Shown one piece after another: positions 1 through 12,977 of a stretch of 64,000 bases of DNA. Position numbers and translations under genes: made by a program. Under the pieces are notes generated by a model. The model worked only from the letters and a program-made list of their open reading frames with translations, was not told where the DNA came from and did not search any database. Every line of letters starts with the position of its first letter. Position 1 is the stretch's first letter. The stretch is from Glandiceps talaboti (Eukaryota > Hemichordata > Enteropneusta > Spengelidae), in the NCBI RefSeq assembly GCF_964340395.1, contig NC_135564.1, forward strand, positions 3,266,861-3,330,860, read 5' to 3'.

Positions 1-976
1 GAAATCCAATCTAATTATTTTTTTAGTTCACACCCACGAATCAACAACCCAATACAATCATGATTTCGCTACTGATGGATGAAATCAACCTCTAATTTAC
101 ATGTACAATATCTAATTATTGGTATTTCAATAATTTTCACTGAATAATATTGTTGGTTGTCTGATCAACAACTGATACTCAGTATTTACAGTTAGTGCAG
201 GTTTACAATTAGACAATCAGATAAACAAAAGTGGAATTTCAAAACAAACACTAGCAGTGTCATATAAAGGAATGGTGTAAGAATTTGGGGGAATCAACAT
301 CAAATTTGGAAAAATAAACAATGCTTGCAGATAGCGTTAAATGCAATTTCACACTGTCTATGCAGTGCTAATTGGATCATGAAATACTAAAATGTCTTGA
401 ACAGTCATGCTATCAAATGACACTTCCGTTAAACCAGAAATTCATTGGCGGCCTGTTAGTGTAATGACCTCTGCTGGAACTGGTGCACCAAATTAACCCG
501 AGGGGAACAGTGGGTAACCATACAGGAAATATATGGAATCTAGATCAACATATTGATGTCCTCAATTGGATGGTGGTATGAGGTTGACTTGATCACTACA
601 GGATGAATATAGAGACACACAAAAATGTGCATACACATGCATGCACACAACACACTGCAGCAGTACCTGCACACACAAAAACGTGCTTGCACATACAGTA
701 TAGACATACACACAGCTACTTTGATATGCACATGTATACACCCACACAAGAATACCTATAAACACCATTTACGATCTGTATAATATAATATTCAATTGCA
801 ATACATATTGTGCTAAGCACAATGAATATATTCACAAATTTCTTCTTCTAAATCAATTAATACACATGTAAGACATCTATACCTGCACTCTCAAAATTGT
901 ATTTCATAACCATGGTTACTGTTGTTCACAAACTTGTCTGTCATCATGTTTGTTTCACTTAATAATATAAATGTAA
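1..976. other. AT-rich non-coding DNA
   Basis: I see no gene in this stretch. Positions 610-745 are degenerate CA/TG-rich sequence. A GC-richer patch near 440-530 is open on the minus strand for about 43 codons, but it has no convincing splice sites. The AACCATGGTT palindrome near 908-917 is of uncertain meaning. Confidence 0.5.
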
Positions 977-989
977 ACACACACACACA

Positions 990-1087
<98 letters not shown>
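977..1087. repeat. (CA)n microsatellite
   Basis: About 110 bases of CA dinucleotide, interrupted only by a few CATA variants. The His/Thr-rich and Val/Cys-rich open frames on either strand here are simply translations of the repeat. Confidence 0.98.
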
Positions 1088-2390
1088 AAAATGTGACAAT
1101 TTCAGAGAAGAAAAGTTGTATTGAAAGTAATTAATGAACATTCAAATCTTTACAATCACTTTGATATCAAACTTCTACACACTGATTCATTTCTCTTTAA
1201 ATTCCACAACTGTTCTACACCACCACTGGATAGAAAGGATAGTAACAGCTAATTTCTTGTGACAGATGGATTTTACTCAGCTGGGTCAGGGATTAGATTT
1301 AATCACTATGCATGCCAAGTTGCCAACTTTATTTTATTGATGTTGGACAATTTATAGCTTGGTATTGTCTTTAACAATGTTTTCATTTTACAACATTGAA
1401 TGCCATTATTTGTGAGAAGTGTAATGTCATGTCTATTGTTGAGTTCTAGGCTTGGCTGTATAATTTCTTGAAAATAAAAGAATGAGGGTTTATGTAACAA
1501 TGTTTTCTTTCATGATGCATCACAATCTAAGGGAACAACAACAGAAAACTGATGAAATCCAGATTATATAGTATTTTCAATATCAAGCAAAATTTGTCAA
1601 TTTTTAATTTTTCGTACTTTTTACCATCTCATTCCTCAAATTCTGAACATTCTTCACTTTTAGTCTTCCATTTATGATCACTTGTATTCAAAATTACACA
1701 TTTAGTTGGTGAATTTGTCAACATTTTCTTACATTTACAATTCATATTAGAGGATAACCTTGACTTGACAGTACATATACTCAGCAACCTAGCTGCTGAA
1801 GCTATTTATAATAGCCTGAAATGTTAACGTTTCAACATTTGTCACCTTTGAACTTTGCAATCACCTGAGATGTATTCATGAGATGAAATGCCTGTGACCT
1901 TAACCTAGAAATCATGGCTCACACTTTTTTTTTTAAGTTGTCTGACAACGGTGGTGAAAGGAAATTGAAAAATTAACTGTTAACTAAAAATCTCTCTATA
2001 TTCATTTCACAATCAATCAGTACAATTTAAAATATGTAAAATATGAATGTGTGGCCTATTTATTTAGTACAGTGAAAATTTTCCTGAACTCAAAACTGAC
2101 TAGGGCAAGTTTTGCAACTGAACATCTATATTGGCATAAACCATATTATGACTGGCAATTATTACTAGGTCAAAGTTCACTAGGTTGTTCATAAAATAAA
2201 TGCTTCTTTCAACCAAACCATACCATATCCTGAAATTTGTTATGTATGAACATTGTCAGTTACTATAACTCTTTGACCCTCTATTCCTATCTTTTAATCC
2301 CAATCTGAACTCCTGACACTTGACCTTTCACCTTAGCATTATTATTACCAATTAATTCCTGACACTTAACCTTTCAATAACCTTAGTTCA
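1088..2390. other. AT-rich non-coding DNA
   Basis: No recognisable gene. From about 2270 the sequence becomes rich in TGACCT/AACCT words, leading into the tandem repeat that starts at 2391. Confidence 0.5.
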
Positions 2391-2695
2391 TCCTGGACCT
2401 CACCTTTCAACCTTTCAATGCATTGAACTCTTGACATCTGACCTTTCACCCTAACTTTGTACCCATGACTACACTTGACCTGTAACCTTTGACCTAGTCA
2501 TCTTGTACCTCACCTTTTAACCTTTCAATGCATTGAATTCTAAATTTGTATCCATGACTACACTTGACATATAACCTTTGACCTAGTCATCTTGTACCTC
2601 ATCTTTTAACCTTTTGAATGGATTGAACTCTGAGACCGGACATTTCACCTTAAATTTGTATCTTTGACTCTTGATGTGTAATTCCTGAATAGTCA
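2391..2695. repeat. Diverged tandem repeat (110/89/106 bp) rich in TGACCT
   Basis: Three successive copies start at 2391, 2501 and 2590, each beginning with a TC(C/T)TGGACCTC-like word and ending in AGTCA. The middle copy lacks about 21 bases in its centre. Copy 1 contains TGACCT-g-TAACCT-t-TGACCT at 2476-2495. Copy 2 contains TAACCT-t-TGACCT at 2572-2584. These read as nuclear-receptor half-sites with 1-base spacers. The copies are clearly related but diverged, so the array is old. Confidence 0.85.
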
Positions 2696-5600
2696 AATCA
2701 TCCCACACCTCATTTGAGAACATTTCATGGAAAGTAACTTTGACCTTTGACACTATTCATAAACTACACACCTCTGAGCATGCTTCTGACATCCTGCCTC
2801 AAATCTTTTGCATTTGACATGCAAATTTGACAATCAATTATCTGTGTCATCCAGTGAAAGATAAAAATATGAAAAGATAATCCTAAATACAGTAGTAAAG
2901 TTCATGTTGGGATTACAAATCATAATGTAATCTTGGTAGGAATTGGATGAAAATAATATAATCATTGAACCTTGAAATTGGACTACTTATCCACTCAACC
3001 AGGCTCATCCATAGCTACATCCCTTACTGACTGTTAAATGAAGTGCAGCACGTTTTAAAATTAAAACCTTTGACAACAATATTGTGTGAAAATTGACAAC
3101 TAAGAAGTATTTTCTGTGTAAAAAATCAATGATTAGAACAATAGAGCTAAGTATAAATCACAAATCTAATCAACTTCCCATCATTCATTGTCATCCATTG
3201 ATTCCTTTCAATTCATTCCTGAATAAAAAAAATTCACCACCCTGTTTACAACCCTGGTAAATTTGATTTTATGATACAAAAATATAAATTGCAGTACTGC
3301 GATGTCGGAACATAACCCAAAGAGCCAATGATTATGTACATTGTATGTAATGATTAAATTTGAAAGAAAAGGTCAAAGGTGCTCAGCTCACATCTTACAA
3401 AATATAAAAAATCAATACATTTATGGATTGGCGGCTTATGATCTGAGCCTCAAAATGAGAATTTGACATTTGTGGGCATGTGGCACTAGTCTGGGCACAA
3501 AATGCAACAAATTTTGATGGATTTTTGTACCTTTCACCACATCTCTATTGAAAATCTAGCTACCAATCCACAATACAATCTTGACAATGAAAATGATGAT
3601 AATTGTGGGTATGAAACACTATCTGGAGTCAGTGGACACAAAAAACAAATTTACCTGCACTTTTTTTCTTTTCATCTAAATTTTCAAGAATTTGTCATTT
3701 TTCACAAAAATCTACCAAACAACAAAAGAATGACCATGAAAACACACAAAGCCAGAGCTTGTGTTTATTTTTAGCTGCCATAATGTTGTTACATAATGCA
3801 TGATCTTAATGCCCACAGAGACATTTTTATGACCGACAACACCAAGCCATAATTTTGAAAATGTACACTGTCAGGTATTTTTTCTATGTGAACCAAAACG
3901 TATGGTTTTACACGATATTTCATGAATGCATTACTCAGTCTCCATATTATTGCTTTTCAGGTACATGCAGAGATTTATGTAATATAATGAAAAATGTATG
4001 ACAGACAATCAGAGTTCAGCTCTTCAGAGAAAACGAAGCCATTTTGAAACACGTTTAAATATGTATTGTGGTCTCAAAAACACAATCATTACATTTTCCA
4101 TCACAACAAAAATATTAATGAAATAATGACTTAAATATATTAGAGTGGCAAACACCAAGTACGTACGAACATGAAAAAACACTTGGCAGTTTGCCAAAAT
4201 TCCCAACATATCAATTTTATTGGGAATCACGGCAGCTATGAAACAGTGTGACAAAATTAAGACGGTGTATAATCTCCATGTGATAACATATAACATCAGA
4301 AAGAGTCGCAGCTGTTCATTTCATTGGCATGCAACCTAGCTTCATCTCTTCTCATCAATATTGTGGTAAAATTCAACACAGATGACGAAAACATAGCAGT
4401 TTGAAATTTTACCACATAATTTGATTACAATGCAAAGAAAGAGCTAACCGAGAGACGTGTTCGTTTTAGCTGATAACAGTACATGAAGTGGGTTACATCT
4501 AACTATTTCTCAATAACAAAACCTGTAAGTGTTTTTTGTAGATGTTCTGTTGGCTTTCCTTCCAGAATCATGGTTAAATGTTGGTAACAGTGAAGATTCA
4601 GACTTCATCTGTGTGCAGAGATTCTCAATTTCAGTTAAAACTTGCTTTCAGTCATCATACGAAGATATCATTGACAAAGATGAAATTATCAATTTTTTGT
4701 TGCAAAAAACATAAAGATATATTAAGAATTTATTGATAGAATTCAAAACAATCTACCAAAACAATGCTGTTAATGTTTCACACTGTACTGGTCCCACGGC
4801 ACACAATATTGTGCTGGCTATTGGGAAAATAGTTACAAGCAGCTGAGTCTGTACATAAATCCAGTTGTTAGCTATGGTTCAGGCAACTATATTTTCATCA
4901 TTAACTATGTACTGAACATCTCAGGGGAGGAAAAATGAAACATGTTATCTGATTCTTGTAAAGCTAAATACAATTGATGTAAATGGTATACTCACGGTGA
5001 CAGAGAGCATAGGTTGGGATGAAGTACAGCCAGCCAGGCACAAAACTTAACTAAATCTCACACAAATCACATGTATCTCTTTATAATGCTACAAAAATTT
5101 CTATTGCCTTTGTGAAATACCACTAGAAGATTCCACTTTCTGGCAGGGGTGGAAACCTTGGCAGGATGATATGCAGTCAGATGATTTTTATATGCACCGT
5201 CATTGAATATCGTCATAACTCTAGATTTGCATGTTGCACAGCCTGTGAAGGATTTACTAGAATTGATTGATACGTGTCTGGGAAATCAATCATAATTTTT
5301 GTTCAATCTCTGTTACTTTTGACTTCAGTTAATATTGCTGTTTACAGACTACAATGTCATAATAGAGGCATTAATTACATAATTTTGAATAGTAAATTTA
5401 TCTTAATCTATGTTATATACATTTAAGCACTTCAATATTTCGATTATTTTTTGGTAAGAGAACATAAAACTCTCTAAAAATGTCAACAAACGAAACCAGT
5501 TTTAAACTCCTCGTCAACATACACACATTCTACATAAACCTACAAGTACACCAGGCTATCTTTCTTGTGTCCAAAGATTAAAGTAATGGGTTTGTTGGCA

Positions 5601-7467
5601 AAGACATGCTTTGGATAATCAAAGCAAATTCCACAATGATACAAGACCACCATAAGGTACTTTTTACAACTTAAGAGATAACCAAATATTTGTAGAGATA
5701 AATCCCCCAGCACACACACATTCAAACCTGGTATTGAAATGAAAAATACATGGCTAACATATGGGAGCTATTAATAAAATTATCTTCATTGAGTTCTTAC
5801 ACAGAAAGTCAAAACAAACCTTAAGTTGTTGCACGTAAACATATCACGAAAAATCCCCAGGTTTAAATCTTGAAGTGTGACATATACATGTATACTGATG
5901 AGATTCTTACCCTATATAATTCATTTGGATTCAGATTTGTCTTTGTATTCATCGAATTTGTGTCCATCTTTCTATAGAATTACATTGTACTTAGTGTCAA
6001 TTACACCATCCTCCCAACTGGTTAGTATGATGAATCCAAGCAGTCATGAATAACACATACAAAATATTTCTGAGTTTGTGTTTGGAAAAATGTTTCTTTT
6101 TTATCATACACTATTCAATGAAAACAATAATTGATTGGCGTATTTCTAAATGTGAGTGATGATGATGCAAAATGAATCTATAGGAAAAATTCCCTATTTT
6201 TAGCTTTAATACTTTACACTGCAAAGTAAATGGGTGCTTTTTTATCTTATCTATGTGATACAGTGCCCTCTAGTGTTCACAATAAGAAATGAAACACTAT
6301 ATGAGATGAAGTTGGACAAAAACCATGCAGCCATAGAAGGTATCATCATATTGCAAAGAATAACAAACTCATTTTCAGATATCAATAAGTGAATTGGAAA
6401 TGTGAAGACAACAAAAAGTCTGAGAAAAATGTAGGACATATATTCATCGTCCACCTATATGTCCTACATTTGTGATGAATATCTGCTAAGGATACTATGT
6501 GACACCAGTTTTCCAACAGCTGTTATTTACGGCAAAGTAGTTCAAACCTAACCGAGTTCTTCAGGTATTTGATCCAATTTATTCCACAGGGGTTCTCAAA
6601 CCAAATTTACAGTACATGATATGAAAATTTATACAAACTCTGTGTTATTTCCCTCCTTTGTTACCTTGGGTACTTCGCAACCAGACTACAATGTACAATT
6701 CATCAAAATTTTACTGTTAAGTTTTTTAACCTCTGTTTCAGCTAGCGTCATAGAAATCGTTATCAGGTACAAAATCCAGGTTTCATTTGTTGTAACTGAT
6801 ATCATTATCGACTGCATCATCCCAATATCAGCTACTCTTTATTGCAAAATATTACTATCATGTAACCTTTATTTGGTGCTTTTCTTTAGGCAAGGAAAAC
6901 AGCTCTATTACACAGGATTTTAGTATAAAATTTCATGTGAAACAAGACTTTTTCTGAAAATACAGTAATTAAATGGGGATTTTTTCCATGCTTATCTCGT
7001 CTGAAATTTTACAATTTCATGATTGGGAACAAATTAAATACTTTTTTTTTCTCTTTGTAATGTTTTATTGTTATTAAATACTTTATATATATATAATTTT
7101 GTACATACAATATTTTTGGGTGGAGTTACAAATAATTTGAAAGCAATACTGTTGTCATATGTTGTAGCTGAATACGTATGCACATAAGCTTTTTACATGA
7201 AAATAGGTCCAGCTAGCACATTTTACAAGCTGTTATATTTCTATATTCAGCTCTTTAGTGAGAGATGTAAACAACATGGTAGGCCATACAAATGAAATAT
7301 ATACAAGAAGGACCTACTCTTCCCTTGCATTGTCTACCAATTAAAGTATACCTGACATTTCCTAAATTGTCTAGTATTTCAAATTTTCAAAACCTTTTGC
7401 CAAACTTCAATAACCACATTCACAAGATTCAAGTACCCTCAATAAACAAATATTGCACATACAATAA
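2696..7467. other. AT-rich non-coding DNA
   Basis: No gene recognised. Two DR1-like motifs lie at 2741-2753 and 3370-3382. Short open frames at 4024-4296 (minus), 4529-4714 (plus) and 6621-6923 (plus) are within chance expectation. The 4529-4714 frame follows a pyrimidine-rich AG and ends in a stop codon, so a terminal exon is conceivable but unsupported. A weak candidate exon (minus, 4996-5050) sits upstream of a good GTGAGT donor. Confidence 0.45.
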
Positions 7468-7540
7468 CCCCCCCCCCCCCCCCCCCAATGAAAAATAAAA
7501 AATAAAAAATAAATAAAAATGAAAAATAAAATAAAATTTT
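7468..7540. repeat. Poly(C) run followed by A-rich repeat
   Basis: A run of 19 C residues at 7468-7486 is followed immediately by an A-rich, AAAAATAAA-type low-complexity stretch. Length in such a tract is often unreliable in assemblies. Confidence 0.95.
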
Positions 7541-10140
7541 CTGGTTTTAAATAATTTGAATGAATCAAAAGTGCTTTTATGAGGATTTTATTTACTTGGT
7601 AGGTAAAAATAAATATTTTTTTCTGCAAAATCTATCTTACTGACATTACTGTCTTTTTTTTCTGTTATTTTTTTCTCTTAGAAAGTTACAGGGAACATGA
7701 AATCCGACGCAGAAATTAATATGAGTACAGAAAACACAACACGGAATAGATTAACTGGAAAGTGTAAACTATTCATATACAAGGTTTACTTAGTCTAGAT
7801 TCTGACAGCAAGATCCCCACATGACTGTAATCAAGGCTTGGTTGCCCTGACTTTGACATTTCAAATTGATTAGCCTTGAGATGTACTTTGATGGTGAGAT
7901 TTTTCACTAGCTTATCAAAGCGTGCACCCTACGACATTCCTTTGGGGGAAAAACTCTCAACAAACACTATTACTGCAGTGGTTGATAAGACAATAACGTC
8001 ATCATGAATTGATACATCACATAACACTTTATGACTTTCTTTATACCTTATCACTGTCTCTGACAAGCAATATCACAGGGGCCTGTCTCAATCAGTGTCA
8101 AAGAATTTCATATGTGATAGCGGGAAGTGGTTCAGTGCTGACAAACTTAAAATAGAATAGGAAATTAAACGACAAGATAAAAACAGCTGCCTTGGACAGG
8201 ATGATGCTGTCAGATCTTTTTTTTTATACTTACAGATGAATGGCATACACATACTCAGTAGTTTGTACTTTCAAAACAGTGTGATTTAGAAATGGAGCTA
8301 ACATCAACCTTTAACCTCTGACACCAAACATCTCCAATCCAAATTGTCAAGTCAAATTTTTTTTATTCTTATGTAGCAATTGTCATGAACATCAACAGGG
8401 CTTAATTTAAGCAATTTTTAATTTCTGGAAGAGTAGACCCTAACTTCAAAACGATGACACAAAAACCTGGTAAACTTTATGAACATTTTCATTTCCTAAT
8501 ATTCATATATCAGCCAACTAGCCCGAGAATTGTCATGGTCTCACGTAAACTTTGTGGTTTGAAAGGCAAGCCTGAGATATAGACAGTGACATGACTATAG
8601 CCAACAAGCTTGACAGATCTTCTGAGTTTGACAAAGGGTGACGCTGTCTTACTTTGCATCGAAATCAATTGTAGCAGTAGTTGTTCTCCGTAATAACTCG
8701 TCGTAATGACCACTTTGGAAATGTGACACAAACAATTCTATTACGTGCACATAATTCACAGCCAACAACTTATTACACACTATATAAAACCATAATGGCC
8801 AACGATAAATTTTAGAACACATGACAGGAATGTGCCCTATATCTATCTACTACACCCAAACCCAACTTTATCACTTTCTGTTCTCAGTTTTAACAACATG
8901 TGTACTTGACGAGGGGAAATCTTGTTACGTAAAACATACTCTTTTCTTGTGTTACAAAAAATATAAATATTTTGAGAACTTCAGTAAATTTTACAACCAG
9001 ACGAGAGCAACTTTTTTTATTACAGAGTTTTCAAAATTGATGTACTGAGAGGGGAAATTTCATCAGGTAAAGCTGATTTTCTCTCTCCTTTTTTTTAGAA
9101 AAATTTAAGATTTTGAAGAAGTTTGATGAATTGTACAACCTTACTTAAGTACAACTCTGGATAAGGAATAATTCAGAACATGTTAACTTTGATCAGCTAC
9201 ACTTCTAAACACTCCTCTATACTTACATTGTATATATTCCTGACATTTTCAAAAACGGAATTTCCATACATGTAAAAAATATTAGTTCTCCAATATTATC
9301 TGAAATAATCCTATTCCAACTGATCAAATAACATCAATCATACATTTCTATACAGCCTATCATTTCTAGATCTGTTATTCAATATTTTTATTGAAATTCT
9401 AAATTGTGAGATCTACTTAGTGTCAAACATAAAGAATTAGCCATCTTTGTTTAAACACTGTATTCCATAAATCTCCATGTACTAACAAGATGACGTCTAT
9501 GTGTCTAATACTCATTAATTATCTAGAAAAACATACTATCCAAATCCAATCTATCCAAAATCAATGTCACATTTTACAAAAATTTTAAAACCATTCTGAA
9601 AGAAATGTGCATTCAAGGTGCTTTTGAAATAATAAAAGAAATTTGGGGCTTGCCATCTTGTTTACGAGGAAATCGTCAATTTTATTTTTCGGTTAACACA
9701 GTATTTGGCAGCCATATTGGATTCTAAAATGATTACATTTTTGGTATAATTTGAGTTCTAGCTCAAATATTTCTGTGGTTACCCTAGAATTTTTTTAATT
9801 GATTTTAACTGAGAATAGGGTTGAGTTTTCTTGAACAAGTAACGGCAAAAGTTTAAAGAGTTCACTTCCCTTACTATGTTAAATATTGTAATGGAAAATT
9901 TTATACATGAAGATTCAAGAAAACTCTATATGATGGCCATTTTGATCCACTATAAAACCTTGAGGGAACACCAATCTCGCATTACCACGGCCAGGATTCC
10001 ACTTTGTTTATTATGCTTGATATAAGATTTCAACTTGTAAAATTATTGCAAACTGCAAAGCGTTCTGTATTTCAAAATATGCTAAAATTATTTTCATGAT
10101 CACACTTCAGTCATCCTTTCAACAAACGAATACAGAATTT
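7541..10140. other. AT-rich non-coding DNA
   Basis: No gene recognised. A GC-richer patch near 8515-8730 is open for 73 codons on the minus strand. It lacks a good acceptor, so I treat it as chance. Confidence 0.45.
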
Positions 10141-10213
10141 GAAAATATGAGAAAACAACTTGAAACTACACGCTTGTGAAAATATGAGGAAACACTGTTG
10201 AAATTACACGGCT
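10141..10213. repeat. 37-bp tandem duplication
   Basis: Two adjacent copies begin GAAAATATGAG at 10141 and 10178. They differ at several positions. Nothing suggests a function. Confidence 0.85.
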
Positions 10214-11133
10214 ATGATATGGTCCATTGCCACACTAAGTAACAAGTCACCTACTACATCGGTATAACGTTGATGAATTCAGGAGCTCACTTTAATGATT
10301 CTATTGGCAGCTATCGCCATACTCCAGATCTCAGGAATTAGTTACTTCAATTCCATTCTTTGCTAGATTGATTACTCTCACTTACATGACACATCATGTA
10401 ATGCAATAAACATGTTCTTGAAGAAAAGGCTTTAGAAGAGAAAGTTTAAGTGGCACATACAAGTGGGCATTTAATTATTCCATCAACAATTCTTCATGTG
10501 AAATCAAAGATTGATTTTGCGGTTACATTTACAGGTCAATCACTTGGTGTACTAATTACATGTAATGTGAAATATGTCACCATTTTAGTACATGTACAAC
10601 AACGGTTTTTGTAGTATTTTAAATTTTATCAGGAAATAGGCAAAGACAACAAAAAAGTGTATACACAAAATTTATCTGCTTACTCCTCATTTTTTAGAAG
10701 ATATGTGGATTCTTTTCTTGGTCATTTTTGACAAAAATTGAATGTTGGTGACAAAATGTAAATGGCATTCTACCTCTTTAGTCACAGTATAGCAGGCAAG
10801 ATGAATAATGAAGTACATATTTCTTGATAAATTTTTAGGAGAGAATTTCGATTTTTTTAGTCACAATATATACACTGTCATAGTACCTGTCAATAAATAT
10901 TCCTCATTCTATTTTTGGAGGGAAAATTGAATATATTGGTCACAGAATTTAGTAAGTGCAATTATCATTGGCAGATTGTTTTCTAGAAGTTGAATATCTT
11001 GGTCCCGAAATTAACCATACCGTGTAGGGCTATACAGTTACAATTAATCATTTCTTTTGAGAGACAAGATTTTTGCTTCTGTAACACAAGTATGCTGTTC
11101 TTTTTTCACTATCAACTATTTATTTTGTCAAAA
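10214..11133. other. AT-rich non-coding DNA with a degenerate repeated phrase
   Basis: A GAATAT-TTGGTCAC-like phrase recurs loosely near 10740, 10845, 10922 and 10987. The copies are too diverged to define a unit. No gene was seen. Confidence 0.4.
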
Positions 11134-11230
11134 TGCAGGACCCCCTAGCTCTATGGCCTATAAGTGCAGGACCCCCTAGCTCTATGGCCTACAAGTACAG
11201 GACCCCCTAGCTCTATGGCCTACAAGTGCA
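11134..11230. repeat. 31-bp minisatellite, three copies
   Basis: Three nearly identical 31-bp units start at 11134, 11165 and 11196, with a four-base start of a fourth. The core is GGACCCCCTAGCTCTATGG. It is GC-richer than its surroundings, and the few mismatches suggest a recent expansion. Confidence 0.95.
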
Positions 11231-11329
11231 TTTCATGACTGAAAACAATACCCTCAAGTAATACAGTATATGGCAGATATATTACATACAACACAGTACG
11301 TTCTCATCAGTCTTTCTAAGTTTTCTTAC

Positions 11330-11428
11330 CGCTAACCTGTAGAGAGAGAATCCATCAAACTTGAACCCATCTGTACATTCCTCACAACTCAATTCCCACA
11401 CACACGGGTACAGTAAATATGGCCATCT
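11330..11428 (-). CDS. Candidate coding exon, unassigned (33 codons)
   Basis: On the minus strand this 99-base segment is open in one frame (phase 0 to 0). It ends at a GCG|GTAAGA donor and begins after a TCACAG acceptor. An AGAG ambiguity allows a start two bases later. The peptide begins RWPYLLYPCVWELSCEEC and ends GFSLYRLA, with three cysteines and two tryptophans. GC is higher than in the flanks. I do not recognise the family. The acceptor has only a weak pyrimidine tract. Stops occur about every 14 codons here and donor-like words are common, so a chance pseudo-exon is quite possible. Confidence 0.2.
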
Positions 11429-12958
11429 CTGTGATATGTCAAATTCTTACAGGACTCATATTTAAACTCATTTTATTATCAATGGTGTACAATATACTTT
11501 GAGGAATAACTCTCTACACTACAGGTACAAACACATCAATAATTCAGCGAGGTTTTATCCTCAAATCAATGCGATAAGTCATAATAATTTTGGACATCAA
11601 CATATTACAGTTTAAAAGAAATCACTCAACAATAGACTCAACTGATCCCAATGTAATCCACTCTGCGAAGTGTTTGCCATCATGTATTTTATCAAAATAT
11701 TAAATCAAATATGACATACACAGATTCTCTGCTGCTCATGACCATTATTGAATTCTAAAAAAACCACATCATCTTAGTCAGAACTGAAAGTACACGTAGA
11801 CCAATTTATGGACTTAATTTCAGATGTATATAACAATACCTGTGAGGAATACACAACATATTTGACATGTAACGTACACAGTTAACAAAACGTGATTGTA
11901 ACAGCAGAAGATTCACATATCGATCATCTCATGTCGCATACAATACAACAATCCGTTCCTTGTCACTTAGCCTAATTAATCTGTGCCAGCATTGTCATCT
12001 TTCATCACTAGACAAGTGACAGCAGTTATGAATTAAAATATTGAATGATGAAAATGACTTGTATTGATTTTCATGAGAGCGCGAAATGAAGCAAATGAAA
12101 TTGACGTCATAGCGGATGCAATCTCAGACACTATATTGTTTCACTTCATGTTAATGCTACAACTAGAATGTCTTTTGAAACTGTTTTGTTAAGATATAAT
12201 GACTTGTAATATTTCACACCCTGAACAGTATTGAATCACCTGTGGGTAAACATATTTGTGTAGCAGTATACATAACATGGTACAATAAATCTAATACCAA
12301 ACTATGAAATGTACATTATGGTTTGTTAATTTCATGTCATTTTAAATATCTTGTTACCATTTCATTAATTTTGAGAGTTTCCATAACTGCATGATAAACA
12401 ACAAATGGAATTCCCAACATAATGGACCTTATTTCATATATTATCTCATATATTATTTGTTTCGTTTGACTTTTCAGAGTGTACGATATTACAAGAAATC
12501 ATTATATTTAACAAAACAGTTTCAAAACGTGCATTATGGTTTATTAATTTCAAGTTATTTTTTTACTTATTTTGTTTCCCGATTCATGAGTTTCCATAGT
12601 TAATTATAATCGACAAATTGAATTTAAATCATCAGGGACGTTATCTCAGGAACTATTGTTTCATTGCATGTAATTGAAAAGCATGTTATGGTTCATTAAT
12701 TTCAAAACTGTTTCTCTGAGAGTGGATTTTTGATGTATCATTTATTTACACATTCAGATTGCCTAATCATTTCTAAGCATTCCACACATACAAGAATTTG
12801 TCCTCAAACAGATGTTGTAGGACTATGTCTGTCTAAACTACATTAAGCATGTGAATTACTACATATGTAGCGGTGATTACTTGCACTGGTGCATGTACAC
12901 ACTAGTAATATTGCACAGCAGTACATTGTACAATAGTGAAATCATTTTACATATCTAC

Positions 12959-12977
12959 ATGCAAATGATATGCAAAT
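12959..12977 (+). promoter_or_regulatory. Paired ATGCAAAT octamers, 3-bp spacing
   Basis: Two exact octamers lie at 12959-12966 and 12970-12977, separated by three bases, so their starts are 11 bp apart, about one helical turn. The octamer is the known POU-domain (Oct) recognition sequence. The same arrangement, with GAG following, recurs at 33864-33882. Binding is inferred; a dispersed repeat is an alternative explanation. Confidence 0.35.

Noticed and set aside
906-919. ATAACCATGGTTAC as a further X-box
   Set aside because: It is a CCATGG palindrome, but its half-sites do not match the GTTNCC pattern. The same holds for the AACCATGGTTAC at about 16662.
8510-8731. 73-codon minus-strand frame with plausible-looking peptide
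   Set aside because: The donor-like site is weak, no acceptor was found and the length is unremarkable.
11429-11450. Donor at 11450 paired with the acceptor at 11430 on the minus strand
   Set aside because: The implied intron of 22 bases is too short to be spliced.
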